Under the pieces are notes generated by a model. The model made no database searches. It was not told the DNA's origin and worked only from the letters and a program-made list of their open reading frames with translations. Source: Branchipolynoe longqiensis (Eukaryota > Annelida > Polychaeta > Phyllodocida > Polynoidae). From it: 64,000 nucleotides of DNA. The stretch covers positions 1,603,436 to 1,667,435 of the forward strand of contig CM059200.1 of assembly GCA_030323885.1 (NCBI GenBank), written 5' to 3'. This document shows, one piece after another, positions 1-12,136 of this stretch; position 1 is the stretch's first letter; each line of letters starts with the position of its first letter. Made by a program: the position numbers and the translations under genes.

Positions 1-859
1 TGTATGGTCAGTGAACTGCAACATCATTTTCAATATCTTCATAGGGGCGGCATCTCTGGTAGGTCTGCTAACTAATTACAGCTGTAGGGGCTTTTCACTC
101 ACAGTTCAAAATGTGATTAGATGATTATATTTATAGACATCTATATGGATCTAGATATATATCAATAAGCATATATATATATATATGTATATATATAGAT
201 TTAAATATTATCTATCTCTCAGTATATACACCACCTCCACAGATCGACCACTCTGCTATATCGATCGCTATATTAGGGTCCCAAACGATAGCCCATACAA
301 TACCATTGTGCCAATAACAAACTCCCTAAACCGACCACCTCCCTAAATATACCCGTTAATGTTGGTCCCATGGTTGGTCGATTTAGCGAGGTCTTAATGT
401 ATAACCCTATGCATACTGAACACGGTCCCTTTCCATACAGAGAGAATAATATATATATATATATATGCATATTTTAATTTGCAAGTAGGGATAACGCCCA
501 CAACACTCAAACGCTTCCCCTGACCTCTCACGTGGAAAGTGAGTGTTCTATCCACTTGGCCAGCCGGTCCGGTCACAGGGTCAGACATGTGGATCCTCCA
601 GCTCAATAAGTCAACAGCCAGGTTTGTCAGTCTGTGGCTGGACTCGGCCGGGGAATGCTCCCACCAATGGGAAGTGCATCTCATCTGTGGTATTGCATAG
701 TTTGCGTCAATACTTAACACTGAATTCATTACAGCCTCATGCCTCTGTACACTCCAAGCCTTTTACCATATTGCCTACGGACAGCTGGTCACGTGGTGTG
801 CGGGTGCTCGCGCAGGAAGCACCTTGCCCACTGAGCATACAATACAAAATCGATGTAGT
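1..859. other. gene-less stretch with short TA tract
   Basis: No coding sequence, RNA gene or element could be recognised here. A short alternating TA microsatellite lies near 170-205 and another near 448-470. The short open frames have no domain character. Confidence 0.5.
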
Positions 860-1008
860 CCAGCAGGTCATCCAGGAGGTCATCCAGCAGGTCATCCAGG
901 AGGTCATCCAGGAGCTCATCCAGGAAGTCATCCAGCAGGTCATCCAGGAGGTCGTCCAGGAGGTCATCCAGGAGGTCATCCAGGAGGTCATCCAGGAGGT
1001 CATCCCGC
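860..1008 (+). repeat. 12-bp minisatellite (CAGGAGGTCATC unit)
   Basis: About twelve head-to-tail copies of a 12-bp unit, CAGGAGGTCATC, with G/C and A/G variants. Because 12 is a multiple of three, several frames stay open and give four-residue repeats such as IQEV on the plus strand and DDLL or MTSW on the minus strand. These are judged to be by-products of the repeat, since nothing on either side looks coding. Confidence 0.9.
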
Positions 1009-1993
1009 CTCAGCAAGCTTCTTCCGCCTTCCTGTTTGCACACGGCAAGCCGACGAGATGACGTCACACCGTTCTGAATGGTTTACTAACAATTCGACAA
1101 CCAGGTCAAACGAAATCCCCTCCCCATGGCAATAGGACAATAACAGAACATAGGCTGCATCGCATTGATACTGATGACATTCATACCAACCGATTCCATC
1201 CACCTTCGTTTTATTTGTGAATATATTTATACCCCTGTTCTCCATCCCTTTCCCCCCCGTGTTGACATACTGGATTTCTAACCACAGTATGTAGATATAG
1301 TTCACATGTCTCTTCACTATTATGGCTACAACGTAACAGTGAAAACTAAGTATCCCTACTAACAATAGCGCATGGGGTAGGTCTATGTACCACCATGTCA
1401 CAAATGTTGCACCAAAATAAACTAATGGGGGGACACAAAATACTGACTTTTCCAGGATCTGCTTTTAACAAATTACACAATTACAGATTAATTCGACGGC
1501 TGAATACAAATCGATGAATAACATTTACCTTGATTTAGATGCAAACTATTTATACCCGACAACCTCGAGTTCATAAACGAATGTGCTTGGGGTGTGAACA
1601 AAATGGTGGCTTAATCAAAAAAGCTTTTGTGTTTTTAAATAACTAATATATCTACAGAAAAATTGGATTTTATGTATTTATTATTGCAAAATTTAGTTAT
1701 ATTCCCATTTTAACCAGGATTGTATTGTCCATTATAAAAAAAAAAGAAGGACAAATAGTAGCTTTGCAGTGCATGACACACACAGGTACCAGCACAAATG
1801 CTCCTTGACACCCCCCGGAAATACATTCGGGGCATTGGGGTCGGATCGTTTTGCACACGACCCCTGTATCTTTAGGCTCACCTCGGGGTGTTCTATTTGA
1901 AATCCTGACGACTCGGATCACCCGAGCTGTTTGGAGCGTCATACTCGAATACGGCCTACATGCACTCTTTGTATGTTTAACCAAACAAACAAA
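1009..1993. other. gene-less stretch, nothing recognised
   Basis: AT-rich sequence with short A and T runs. I see no domain-bearing ORF, no tRNA-like boxes and no terminal repeats. Confidence 0.4.
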
Positions 1994-2472
1994 GTTACAC
2001 CTATTAGCGCCTAATTGTACAAAATAACTGCCGATACCAATGTTACACCTGTTAGCACCTAATTGTACAAAATAACTGCCGATACCAATGTTACACCTAT
2101 TAGCGCCTAATTGTACAAAATAACTGCCGATACCAATGTTACACCTATTAGTGCCTAATTGTACTAAATAACTGCCGATACCAATGTTACACCTATTAGC
2201 GCCTAATTGTACAAAATAACTGCCGTTACCAACATTACACCTGTTAGCACCTAATTGTACAAAATAACTGCCGATACCAACATTACACCTGTTAGCGCCT
2301 AATTGTACAAAATAACTGCCGATACCAACGTTACATCTGTTAGCACCTAATTGTACAAAATAACTGCCGATACCAATGTTACACCTGTTAGCGCCTAATT
2401 GTACAAAATAACTGCCGTTACCAAGGTTACACCTGTTAGCGCCTAATTGTACAAAATAACTGCCGATACCAA
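1994..2472 (+). repeat. 48-bp tandem array, ten copies
   Basis: Ten consecutive copies of a 48-bp unit that begins GTTACACCTATTAGCGCC and ends ACTGCCGATACCAA. The length (479 bp) is ten whole units. Copies differ by only a few substitutions (A/G in TTAGCRCC, GATACC/GTTACC, AATG/AACG), so the array is fairly homogenised. Confidence 0.95.
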
Positions 2473-3057
2473 CTGCTGGGCGCCCAGTTTCCTGCCATTG
2501 ATTGATTGATTTGTGGTTGCTTTACGCCATGTCGGCCATTGAGACATACCCAGGTAATTAACTATTTATACCAACAATTATCTTCTTTTTTCTTTTTGTT
2601 CTTTCCTTTTTTTTCTGTTAACAAAAAAGAAGTTATGACCATTGCTAAAATCGCGCATGGTGCGCCGCGTATGCGCAATAAGCTAAGTATCTGCTTAACT
2701 CTGCATCTAATACCATCCGACCCTCCGCAGCCTCGCGCACAGGTGAGTGCGTCCTGGGCCCGGTAGAAGGCGTGGGGGGGTTGGGGGGTGGGGGGAGGCG
2801 GGGTACACCGGCGTGATATTGGTGCACCGGAAACACCAGCGGGGCACCAGCATTACAAGTATTGGTGGCGCAAACTGAATGTCGCGCATGGGCACACACC
2901 GCCACCCACAACCGGAAGTCATCAGGCGGAGTGTCGGCCCGGGCATGGCCGCGTCATAGTAACTATTCATCAGCTGTCAGGAGTCACACCGCAGTACTCC
3001 TACAAGCCTCAGTTCACAGCGGCTTTTATTCTTCTTGCTTTTGATTTTTCTTTTTAA

Positions 3058-3235
3058 CATTTGTTGATTAGCTATCGGAAATTTCCGTAGTGGATAATTG
3101 GTCTTCCCCATTCCACTACTCCTTTCCCTATCCTGGTAATGCCAATCACCAGTCTAGGCAGCGAGATGTATAACTCTTTAAGTCAATCATTTGACGGAGG
3201 CCAGGGTTTGATAACAGGGTTCTAATCCCAGCATC
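3058..3235 (-). repeat. SINE, subfamily B, partial, reverse orientation
   Basis: Reverse-oriented fragment of the SINE subfamily with the tail around GGAATGAGGAAGACCA. It matches the copies at 31521-31700 and 33944-34162. The shared body (CTATCCTGGTAATGCC, then the GTCAATCATTTG segment) links it to the tRNA-derived SINEs elsewhere in the window. Confidence 0.6.
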
Positions 3236-3521
3236 TGCCAAATGAGAATTGGGTGCTCAACTGATTGGATCATAAATAATGACAAATCGCATAGTATTGA
3301 AGAGTTTGTTTGTGTGTGTGTGTATATATTATCAGCGGCAAGTGAGTAGGACAGTGAGCAGGCGAGCGGTGGCGCCACCATCGGAGTTGAGGCACGAGCA
3401 GTAGATGAGAAGGTGAGGTTCCAGCACCCGATCACTGGTGTGTGGGTGCTAGGATAGTATAGTATTCCATGTTATTATACTCATATAATTCTTATGCAGC
3501 ATATATACACTATACATACAT

Positions 3522-3645
3522 ATGTGCATATGTGACTTATAACGCATTATGCCAGTAGGAAAATGTGAAGGATATTGTTTCCATTATGTATTATATTTTT
3601 ATATTAGAGTTAGTACCATGGTTATTCTCCGTAAAGGGCCGGTCA
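3522..3645 (+). repeat. TA-linked element family, partial copy
   Basis: Starts GACTTATAACGCATTATGCC and continues through TTGTTTCCATTATGTATT to TGGTTATTCTCCGTAA. The same order of blocks is found in the fuller copy at 38432-38640. This copy stops before the block with the 12-bp palindrome. Confidence 0.6.
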
Positions 3646-4395
3646 CAGATTTTTTTTTTTTTTTTTTTAAATTTTTTATTGAGGCTGTATTTATACTGTC
3701 CATAGCATCTAAGCCTGGGTACCCAGGCTTGTTTTCAATGCCGGCCAGCTGTAGTGTTGGTGTTGTCTTACCAGAGAGTAGCTGCTGATAAGTCATCCGA
3801 TTGCCTGCATTTCAGCAGCAGATAGATAGCTTTGTTGGTATGGTTAGTAGCCCATGTTAGTTTTTTTGGATTTTCTTGGCATTGTATTTTTGTTCTATTC
3901 TTATTACTATGTCAGTTGTTTTCTTAAGGTTCTATGTTAGTGTTACTGAACGTAGTTGAAAGTAGATAGAATAACTTGGGTGAAACGTTGGTGAAACGTG
4001 CTGTCACTATGATGAAATACATTAAGGTAGGGCAGGTTTTGGTTGATGATCCACCTAATGGTAGTGATACATATGTTGCAGTGTGGATCCCAGTACCTTA
4101 CAGCACGGATCCCACTACATCCAACTACATTCAACTACTTTCAACTACGTTACCCTCCACTACGTTCAAGTACGTTCAACTTCGTCCACTAATGGCTATG
4201 TGACCATGGCAGAATGGCTAAGGTTTTGTGCAGGTCAAAGTATGCTAGGGTGTGCTAGAGTATGCTAGAGTACATTGAGACGTATGCTTGAGTATGATAT
4301 AGTATGTTATAGTATGATAGAGTAAGCTAGATCCTGCTAGAGGACGTAGAGTATGATATTGTATGCTAGAGTATGCTAGAGTATTATAATATTAC

Positions 4396-5331
4396 TGGAT
4401 GCCCGGCCACGTTTGGGACACCAGAGAATACTACAGAAACTCTCCCCTTCATATCACTTGTCTATCAACTCATTAACCAATGCTAAGGAAGAATGAAGTC
4501 AAGACACAGATAAACAGTGGAGAAGTTGTGCTTTACTAACACCAACTCCTGTCCACCTACCAGTGACCTATCATCCACACCCCTTGCCTTCTAGCCACAC
4601 AAGATCTCATTACTACTTTAGCCTGTATAGAAAGCAGTGCTTACAGCTTATGGGACAAGAGTCCTATAGCTGTGTTCACACTCAATTAGAATAGATGAAT
4701 TTTGATAGCATCAGACAGAGTGTCTGGGGTGCCTGCTCAAGAGTAGGTGCGCCTCACTCCAGAGTCAGGAGTAGAGTGATCTCTCTCCAGGTGGTCTGAA
4801 GCAGAGTCTAGAATTAAGATCTTGGTTTGAGGCTAGTGTGGTCAGAGGGCCAATGGGATGCAGGTGACTGGGCAGTCCCCAGCCAGCCAATCAGGCACCT
4901 CCACAGTCAGGGTGGGTGGCACCCCCCCCCAGTAGGGGTAGCTGTCACTCAACCCAGCTGCAGGTGGTGCCCTGTGTGTATATGCAAATTAGGCTGGTGG
5001 ACCAGCCCAGTGGTCAAGGCAGGGGGGGGCAGGTAGTTATACAGTTACAATAGATCTCTGTTAAAAATGGTCTTTTCTCCAATTGCACTCTTTATGGATG
5101 CATAGAGACATATTTCAACAATCATGTACTGCCTCTTATATAGGAACATCTCTTCATTAATCTCAGGCATAATATATGAACATATATTTCACACAGCTTA
5201 TATCATGTCATAATGGGAGTGGGATATTATTACTTTTAGTTTATATAACATCGTCCCCACTCCGTCGCCCAAGACTAATAATGCTCTCTGCCAATATATA
5301 ATTCTTAACCGAAAATCCGTATATTTTTACA
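4396..5331 (-). repeat. direct terminal repeat, putative 3' LTR
   Basis: 936-bp partner of 7969-8908, in the same orientation. The purine-rich run (minus strand) abutting position 5331 supports reading it as the 3' LTR. Outside it lies a degenerate GTATGCTAGA-type array (about 4240-4390). Confidence 0.75.
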
Positions 5332-6096
5332 ACGTCCCTCTTCCATTTCTACTTGCGCAAACGGCCAAGAAAAATGGAAGCCTTAAAACATTACGCCTTT
5401 TTCGGTTTAAGCCAGAGCAAGTGCTATACAGTGGAGCAAATATGAGCTGTCAATAGACATTATTTATTCCAGTACCCTTCTTGCTCGAATGTCCACACAA
5501 TATCTTACTTAGGTGTATTCTCCACTGTATTGGCCACTCCTCCCTTCCCCACTGTTAAAGTTTTTCTATTTCTCTCCAGTTCTCCACCACCTTGAGGACC
5601 ATTCTCATCTATTTGTTTACAGTAATTGTTTAGACATGAACAGCCCCAGAATCTATATTTAGAATAGCGGTCCAATGTAGACGGTGGCTTTGAACCGGCT
5701 ATCTTGCTACATATTTATACTAGTTTTACTCCCCCCTTACATAATATCAAATTTATATTTAGAAAGGCTGTCTTTTATCCTCCTGTCACTGTCCAGGCTG
5801 TGTCTGCTAATTCTCTTGCGCGCCCATGCCCCCTTTTAAAACTCATGACACAAAAAAAATTAGTTTCAAAAATAGGGTAAGCAGGACAGAATAGCAACAC
5901 AAGCAGGGAACCATGACAGGTCAGATCTTGCACAAGACAATCCGAATAACATGTCATTCAGTAGTGGTTGATCCACTCGACCAAGTTTTTACTACTGTAG
6001 ATTTTACAGTACTTGCTTCCCTCAACCATCGACCTTGTATTTTAGTGCTTGATCGGATTTTTGGCAAATGCTGTCATCTAGTCCCACATCGATACA

Positions 6097-6375
6097 CCTG
6101 TCCCTCCATTTTTACCTCACCGACTATGAACTGTAAGAAACCTGAGACGTCGATGGTAGACGCGTGGTTGCTCAGCACGTCCTTATTTCGTTAACATAGC
6201 GGATCTCGCCTTATGGGCAAACAAGTACCAGCAATACACCTGTCCATCCATTTTGACCTCGCCGCCTCTGAACTGTAAGGAACCTGGGAACGTCTATGAT
6301 AGACGCGTACTCTTTCGACAGGTCCTTATTGCATTCATATTACGGGTCTTGCCTTATGGGAAAACAAGGTTTAAG
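6097..6375 (+). repeat. 141-bp direct duplication inside the LTR element
   Basis: Two diverged tandem copies, each beginning CACCTGTCC(C/A)TCCATTTT and ending near CTTATGGG(C/A)AAAC. A second internal duplication with a period of about 168 bp covers 6573-6855 (blocks CATTTCCTSCCTCAA and GTGACTCTC). Such duplications are common in non-coding interiors. Confidence 0.75.
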
Positions 6376-7425
6376 CGGTTTGGTCCGATGACCTACTTTT
6401 TTTTTTTTTTTTTTAGGGACAATGACTCAATATGTGCCTTCTGTACAATGATACAGCATCCCATACCTGTATTAACACATAACATGGCAATTTTAATTTC
6501 ATCTACGACAACGTTACACGGCGTCGTACTTGTACACGCAATGACAATGTATAGAACCAATGTCATCCATCAAATGACCCAATTCATTTCCTGCCTCAAT
6601 GGTTGTCCTAACCAACCACCGGTCCCATCACTCTAGTGACTCTCTGAATCATTGACCCTGTCAATCCTTGCCCAAGGTCAATCAAGTGATCCGAATCAAT
6701 CAGATGACTCGAATCAATCAAATGCCTCAAACTCTTGAAATGAAACCAATCATTTCCTCCCTCAAAGGTTGCCCTAGCTAACCACTGGTCCCGTCACTTC
6801 CAGTGACTCTCCGAGTCATTGACCCCGTCAATCCTCGCCCATGATCAATCCAATGATCCTATTATTACGCCTACTGTGGCACCCGAGCGGCGATGCCCAC
6901 ACCAGTGGTGTGCACATCGTCGTGAGCCCACGCACGTCTGCAGCCTGTCCGGCACCGCATACCACCGATTGGATGCTCAGAAGCGGATTATGGATCCGAG
7001 ATCCAATCGTGATAACACGCGCACCGCGATCAGTGCCTGCACCTCATTGGATTTACTTAAAAACCACATCCTTGGCTTAACAAAAAAAAAATTCTGACTG
7101 GTGCTCGGATCACGTCCCTGCCGCACACTAACCTATGAGTACATGTAAATGGAGGGAGGCAGTGAACACACAGCGCGTCACCGTACCGTCCTACTCTAAG
7201 TCGTCTTCCTCTCATCTTTCCTATCGGACACGTGAACTCTTCACTCCTACACATACATCGTCTTTCACTCCCATTTCTACCATCGCACACGCGGACTCGT
7301 CCCTGCCGGACAGCATCGTCCGGTTCGATTCCATGAGCAGCCCGAGGCGCGAACTCGTCTATGGCTCAGTCAGCGCCGATGGGTCAGGTGGCCGCTAAGA
7401 CCTTCCCATGGCTATATCCACGCCA

Positions 7426-7650
7426 GTTTCATGCAAGCAGGAATCAGAGAGGTGCATAATGTTTAATTAAATCCTCTCCCCCTTACTTTGCTACTGCGGG
7501 TTCTTCGCAAGCAGGAATCTGAGGAAAGACCAATTGCTTTAATTAGCTTCCCCCCCCTATACTTGTATTCTAACTAGCAGGGATCCGAGAGGCACCTAAT
7601 GTCTAATTAAATCCTCCCCCCCTTACTTGTTCATTGTGGGTTGGGCGGGG
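7426..7650 (+). repeat. three diverged copies of a ~75-bp unit
   Basis: Three tandem copies built around GCAGGAATCWGAGAGG, TTTAATTAAATCCTC and CCCCCTTACTT. They lie in the half of the putative LTR element nearer 7969. No coding potential was seen. Confidence 0.7.
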
Positions 7651-7968
7651 AGCCTAATTTTCCCGTTATTCCCAAATTCCCCGAGCACTACCAGGATCCC
7701 GAGTCAGCTACCCGTCGCCAGACCGAAAGGCTTGGGAAGGGCTAGGAGTAGGTGACTAGAAATCCTTGATGGCAAGCCCCAGCGGTTCCGAGCGACTCTC
7801 ACTCCTTTCAATTACACCTCGGTCAATTCCGACCGGTTACTTTTGGCGAATGAGGTCATTACTTTGTCTTAAATTTTCTACAACGTCCCTGCTCATCCCC
7901 TCAATTTGGTTTTGACACACGGGAAGTGCATACAATATGTGGAATAACACCACCCCTAGTAGACTTAC

Positions 7969-8908
7969 TGGATGCCCGGCCACGTTTGGGACACCAGAGA
8001 ATACTACAGAAACTCTCCCCTTCATATCACTTGTCTATCAACTCATTAACCAATGCTAAGGAAGAATGAAGTCAAGACACAGATAAACAGTGGAGAAGTT
8101 GTGCTTTACTAACACCAACTAACTCCTGTCCACCTACCAGTGACCTATCATCCACACCCCTTGCCTTCTAGCCACACAAGATCTCATTACTACTTTAGCC
8201 TGTATAGAAAGCAGTGCTTACAGCTTATGGGACAAGAGTCCTATAGCTGTGTTCACACTCAATTAGAATAGATGAATTTTGATAGCATCAGACAGAGTGT
8301 CTGGGGTGCCTGCTCAAGAGTAGGTGCGCCTCACTCCAGAGTCAGGAGTAGAGTGATCTCTCTCCAGGTGGTCTGAAGCAGAGTCTAGAATTAAGATCTT
8401 GGTTTGAGGCTAGTGTGGTCAGAGGGCCAATGGGATGCAGGTGACTGGGCAGTCCCCAGCCAGCCAATCAGGCACCTCCACAGTCAGGGTGGGTGGCACC
8501 CCCCCCCAGTAGGGGTAGCTGTCACTCAACCCAGCTGCAGGTGGTGCCCTGTGTGTATATGCAAATTAGGCTGGTGGACCAGCCCAGTGGTCAAGGCAGG
8601 GGGGGGCAGGTAGTTATACAGTTACAATAGATCTCTGTTAAAATGGTCTTTTTCTCCAATTGCACTCTTTATGGATGCATAGAGACATATTTCAACAATC
8701 ATGTACTGCCTCTTATATAGGAACATCTCTTCATTAATCTCAGGCATAATATATGAACATATATTTCACACAGCTTATATCATGTCATAATGGGAGTGGG
8801 ATATTATTACTTTTAGTTTATATAACATCGTCCCCACTCCGTCGCCCAAGACTAATAATGCTCTCTGCCAATATATAATTCTTAACCGAAAATCCGTATA
8901 TTTTTACA
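7969..8908 (-). repeat. direct terminal repeat, putative 5' LTR
   Basis: This 940-bp repeat is the 5' LTR if the element reads on the minus strand. It carries a 4-bp insertion (AACTAACTCC for AACTCC, near 8118) relative to the other copy. The 69-residue open frame at 8404-8613 is identical to the one at 4827-5036, which shows the near identity of the repeats and is not taken as a gene. Confidence 0.75.
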
Positions 8909-9118
8909 GTATGTTATCATTACGGAGACTACGTCTGCCTCAAATGTAGTGATCGTTTGAACATGTCCTAAGCCTAAATCGGAGCTCACGGCTCACATAC
9001 GTTCTTATCACGTTCTCATTATGGAGAAGTATGGATACCGGTACGTTCAACTACATTCCACTATGTTAGCCTCCACTACGTTCAACTAAGTGCACTGACG
9101 TGTATGTGACCAGGCCTT

Positions 9119-9201
9119 AAGACTCCTCACTTGACTGGTGGCGTCATCTGTGGCCCACCTCCCTTCCAATGGGTGTCGACAAGTGTCAGCCGCACTGGAG
9201 G

Positions 9202-9272
<71 letters not shown>
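9119..9272 (+). repeat. TA-linked element family, 3' part, with TA microsatellite
   Basis: Contains the block running from GACTCCTCACTTGACTGG through GTGTCGACAAGTGTCAGCC to CTGGAGGATTATA, which passes directly into about 65 bp of (TA)n. The same block, also ending in (TA)n, occurs at 38548-38681 and inverted at 36340-36440 and 24180-24255. Confidence 0.75.
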
Positions 9273-9280
<8 letters not shown>

Positions 9281-9899
9281 TACTTAAAATAAATGTATCA
9301 TGCGCACAGTGTAAGGCCAACTGCAGTCAGACCGGAAACACGCAAAAGCAAGGTATTATAAAGGGCGACGGTGGCGCTGCGGCCTCCCCTAGCGGGGAAT
9401 GCGAGTATTAAAGCACCATAAAGTTTCAGGCAGGAAAGAGGTGGTCTGCACTGCTGCACCCTACTATATGGGATATAATAAAATATTATAGTATTTCTAT
9501 AATAAAGGCTTAATATTACATATAATATATACTTATATATTAATATATTATATATATACACACAACACTAGTTCATTGTCGGAGCTCTGAGCTAGCATCT
9601 TAGCAGGCGACTAGAATGAAACGCAGAAGATTTGAAATGTTGTTGAGCCTCACACCACTATGACAGATTACCTGTCGCTGTCTGACTGCTGTCACTGTCA
9701 CTGTCACTGTCACTGCCACTCTGTCACCGAGCAACGTGGCTGGTGTCCGGGTGGTGTGCGACACAGCGTAAATGTTTCCTCACAAAGCAGCCTGTCAGTC
9801 ATAATGTAGAAGGCGACACTGGCGGCATATATAGTCACTAACCATAGCCATATGCCCCGATTCCGCGCCAAAACACTATTGTTATGTGATGTGCAAATT

Positions 9900-10054
9900 G
9901 TTGGTTGGTGGAGTTTTACGTCCTGGAAACATCTAATGTCATATTAGGATAGGTACCGACTTGTGACAGTGTGCACTCACGCCAACTTTATAGTGCTGCC
10001 CCACTGGAAAACCACGCCAGCACCATGACCTGATATCCCACTCAGTCACATTAC
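9900..10054 (-). repeat. SINE, subfamily A, 3' half, interrupted
   Basis: Reverse-oriented SINE 3' half, from GTTGGTTGGTGGAGTTTTAC to CCCACTCAGTCACATTA. The sequence stops matching at 10054, and the next consensus part (ATTATCCTGACACTGAGC) resumes at 15491. The two halves are therefore one SINE split by a 5.4-kb insertion. Confidence 0.85.
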
Positions 10055-10102
10055 TGGCTCGGGCAGGGAGGAACACGGAAGCATGAGTGGGAATAACATA
10101 TC

Positions 10103-10108
10103 TTTATT
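10103..10108 (-). promoter_or_regulatory. candidate polyadenylation signal
   Basis: AATAAA on the minus strand about 50 bp before the element's downstream border at 10055 and about 470 bp after the recombinase stop. The position suits the 3' end of the element's transcript. The hexamer is short, so this is a suggestion. Confidence 0.4.
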
Positions 10109-10517
10109 CTCAGGTCAATCGTCGTCAACAGGTCTTTCGGCTTATGGTTACACGCGGTTGCGGTCGCCCGCCGGCAATGTCTGACATGAGCATGAAGTTA
10201 TGTCACAATGGTAAATCGATCATCAACATATGTATAGTGGTTTTTATGAACGGAGAATTCAATACAATTCAATACAGTAGTGAGATAAGTCAAACAGGAG
10301 TTTTTTGATGATTACCTCATATCGTGTGGTGAGGGTTAATTGTCAGTCAATTGGAGATTCGCTTTGATCATTCCATATCTGAGTAGTGATGGAGTATTGA
10401 TATGCTCGGAGTGCGTTATCTAATGTGTTATTAGCTCCTAATTGCAGATATACTCATCTCATCATATGTTAAGAGTTATAAGTTTTTTGAGTAATAATCA
10501 TTTTTTGGTTTAATTTT

Positions 10518-10549
10518 TGTCTCGTTATTGTTCATTTTTTATCGAGACA
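10518..10549. other. 7-bp inverted repeat downstream of recombinase
   Basis: TGTCTCG (10518-10524) and CGAGACA (10543-10549) are perfect inverted repeats around an 18-nt AT-rich loop, 29 bp past the recombinase stop. It could be part of the recombination or terminal structures of a DIRS element, or chance. The pairing is seen directly; a role is not shown. Confidence 0.4.
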
Positions 10550-10577
10550 GTGCCAAGGCCAAGTTGTGTGTGTTTTG

Positions 10578-11554
10578 TTAGTTCATGGCCGTTATTAAGG
10601 TTTTGTTGACCTTCTTTGAGTCTGCTGTGCTGATGTATGTTCGGTAGGCCTGCGAGGCCCATCCGCCGAACCTCTGCACTTCTAGTTCTGTGCTGCCTGA
10701 TGCGTATGCCACCGTGGCCGCTGTTCTCCTTATGGCGTGCAGGGTGGTGGGGTTGGTGACTCCCAGTGCCGCTTGGGTGTCTTTCCATACTCTGGCTATA
10801 TATGGTATGGTCATGGTGTGTCCGTCTTTTGGGTACACCAGGAGCGGGTGGTTGTGCCGTCGTGTGGGGTCGTCCCTTATCATGCATGTGTACGCTGTGA
10901 CTGGAAATAGTATCGGGTTGGGTGCTGGGGCCAGTATGAGTGTCCTCGACTGGGCATTGCCTTGGAGGTCCTTTGCCCATTTCTGTTGTATCTCGAGGTT
11001 GGGCCCTGCCATCCTCACGTCGTCTCTTGTCGTATGGCGTGTGTGGTCGAATGCGTTCGCTGCTCTGGGTGCCACCTCCGACTGCCTCACTCCTGCATAG
11101 TACATTACTAGGATGGCGAATGCCGCCACCCTGTGTCTCTGGTTGTCCTGCAACTTGTTCACCACGGCCTTTATTGTGTTGATAGGCGCGTGGGGGGTGG
11201 ATCTTGGCTTGTGGTCCTTCGATCTCTTCAGTGCATCCATGGCCAGTCTCACCCTGATGTCGTCGAATGGTCGAGGGGGGCTCTGTTGAGGCGGAAGTGC
11301 ATGCGAATGTGTGCTACTGTGTTGGCCACGGATGATGGGCACTGTCGGGCCGCCACGTCTTCTATCCAGCATTGGATCTCGTGTGGGGTGGGCTCCATCT
11401 CTTTGACCCCGAATGTGTTGCAGTGTTGTCTGTATGCTCTCACCACTACCCATTGGTTGGCCCATGTGCGCGGTTCCCGGGCCTGTGTCTGCCTCATCTC
11501 CGCCGCTGCCCTCAGTCGTGCGTATGTCGGATCTGGAGGAGATAAGACAGTCAT
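10578..11554 (-). pseudogene. tyrosine recombinase of DIRS-type element, frameshifted
   Basis: Phage-integrase-type tyrosine recombinase, which would insert the circular cDNA of the element. An ATG at 11554 opens a frame (11554-11249) whose sequence looks like the N-terminal core-binding domain (helical, with WANQWVVVRAYRQHC). The catalytic domain continues in a different frame. There I see the first Arg in YYAGVRQSE (codon near 11087), His-x-x-Arg in TLHAIRR (near 10739-10728), Trp in FGGW and the likely nucleophile Tyr in AYRTYIS (near 10637). The change of frame falls at a run of six G (11275-11280). It leaves the protein split, while an accidental long frame joins the catalytic domain to the upstream RNase H. 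A separate recombinase ORF overlapping the end of pol is usual for this order, so the 11554 start is plausible. Confidence 0.8.
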
Positions 11555-11559
11555 GTTGT

Positions 11560-12136
11560 CTATATGCTAGGAGGCAAGGCTGGACAGGTATTAGGCAGTT
11601 TTGTGAACATATTCGAATTGCGTTTTGCTTGTGCCGCTCGCTTATGTGGGCCCTACTTAGAGCATCGGCTAGTGTGTTGTCGACACCCGGAATATGGCGG
11701 AACGTTACTTTGACCTGCAGGACGGCCTGTAGCATCCAGGCTGCCCTGGCTGCCTCGAGAAGGTGAGCGTCGTGGGTGCGGCCTGTGGTGAGCACTTGCA
11801 TGGCGGCCTGGTTATCACACATGACCCATATGTGTCCTCCTCTTATGTCGCCCTCGTGCAAGAATGTGTAGAGTGCGACTATGACATTAAGGGCCTCAAG
11901 ATGGTTGATGTTAGTGTCGGGGTCCTCATCGAGGGTGCCTTGTAGCTGCATGGAGTATGCTCTTGTTGAGACCGCTCCGCCTATACCTCCCATGCATGCG
12001 TCGACCTCAATGGTCCTGTGAGGGGCCGCGGGAGGTATGAGGGAGGTTCCATTCCATTTGCGTGCAAATTGCGGAAACCATGTCAGGTCGGCGCGCATGC
12101 TGTCGGTTATGGGGATGGGGCCGTCGCCCATGCCGC
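11560..12136 (-). pseudogene. RNase H domain of DIRS-type pol
   Basis: The RNase H of the element would remove the RNA template during cDNA synthesis. The four acidic positions are visible in order: Asp in EVDACMGGIGG, Glu in NHLEALNVI, Asp in VMCDNQAAM and Asp in NTLADALSR. These are typical of the RNase H next to DIRS and LTR reverse transcriptases. The domain is open but out of frame with the reverse transcriptase; the break lies at the run of five G at 12137-12141. Downstream it overlaps the start of the recombinase frame (ATG at 11554). The frame then stays open over out-of-frame recombinase sequence. Confidence 0.8.

Larger units (their letters stand above)
4396..8908 (-). mobile_element. 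putative non-autonomous LTR retrotransposon
   Basis: Two direct repeats, 4396-5331 and 7969-8908, enclose 2.6 kb. On the minus strand each starts TGTAAAAATATACGG and ends GGGCATCCA, so they have the TG...CA form of LTRs. Just upstream of the 4396-5331 copy on the minus strand is a purine run (GAAATGGAAGAGGGA, 5335-5349) in the place of a polypurine tract, which sets the orientation. The two repeats differ by a 4-bp insertion and one or two single-base shifts, which suggests recent insertion. The interior shows no gag or pol motif on either strand, as in LARD-like elements. Weak points: I found neither a matching target duplication nor a clear tRNA primer site. A plain segmental duplication is the alternative. 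Confidence 0.6.

Noticed and set aside
543..1135. Frames with IQEV, GHPGG or DDLL repeats
   Set aside because: Translation of the 12-bp minisatellite in different phases.
4827..5036. 69-codon frame identical to that at 8404-8613
   Set aside because: Identity is explained by the direct terminal repeats; no protein features.
9205..9272. TATA-box promoter
   Set aside because: It is part of a TA microsatellite at the end of a repeat family; no gene follows.
10690..11570. Plus-strand frames of 80-145 codons over the recombinase region
   Set aside because: Antisense shadows of the DIRS pol, whose minus-strand frames contain all the conserved residues.
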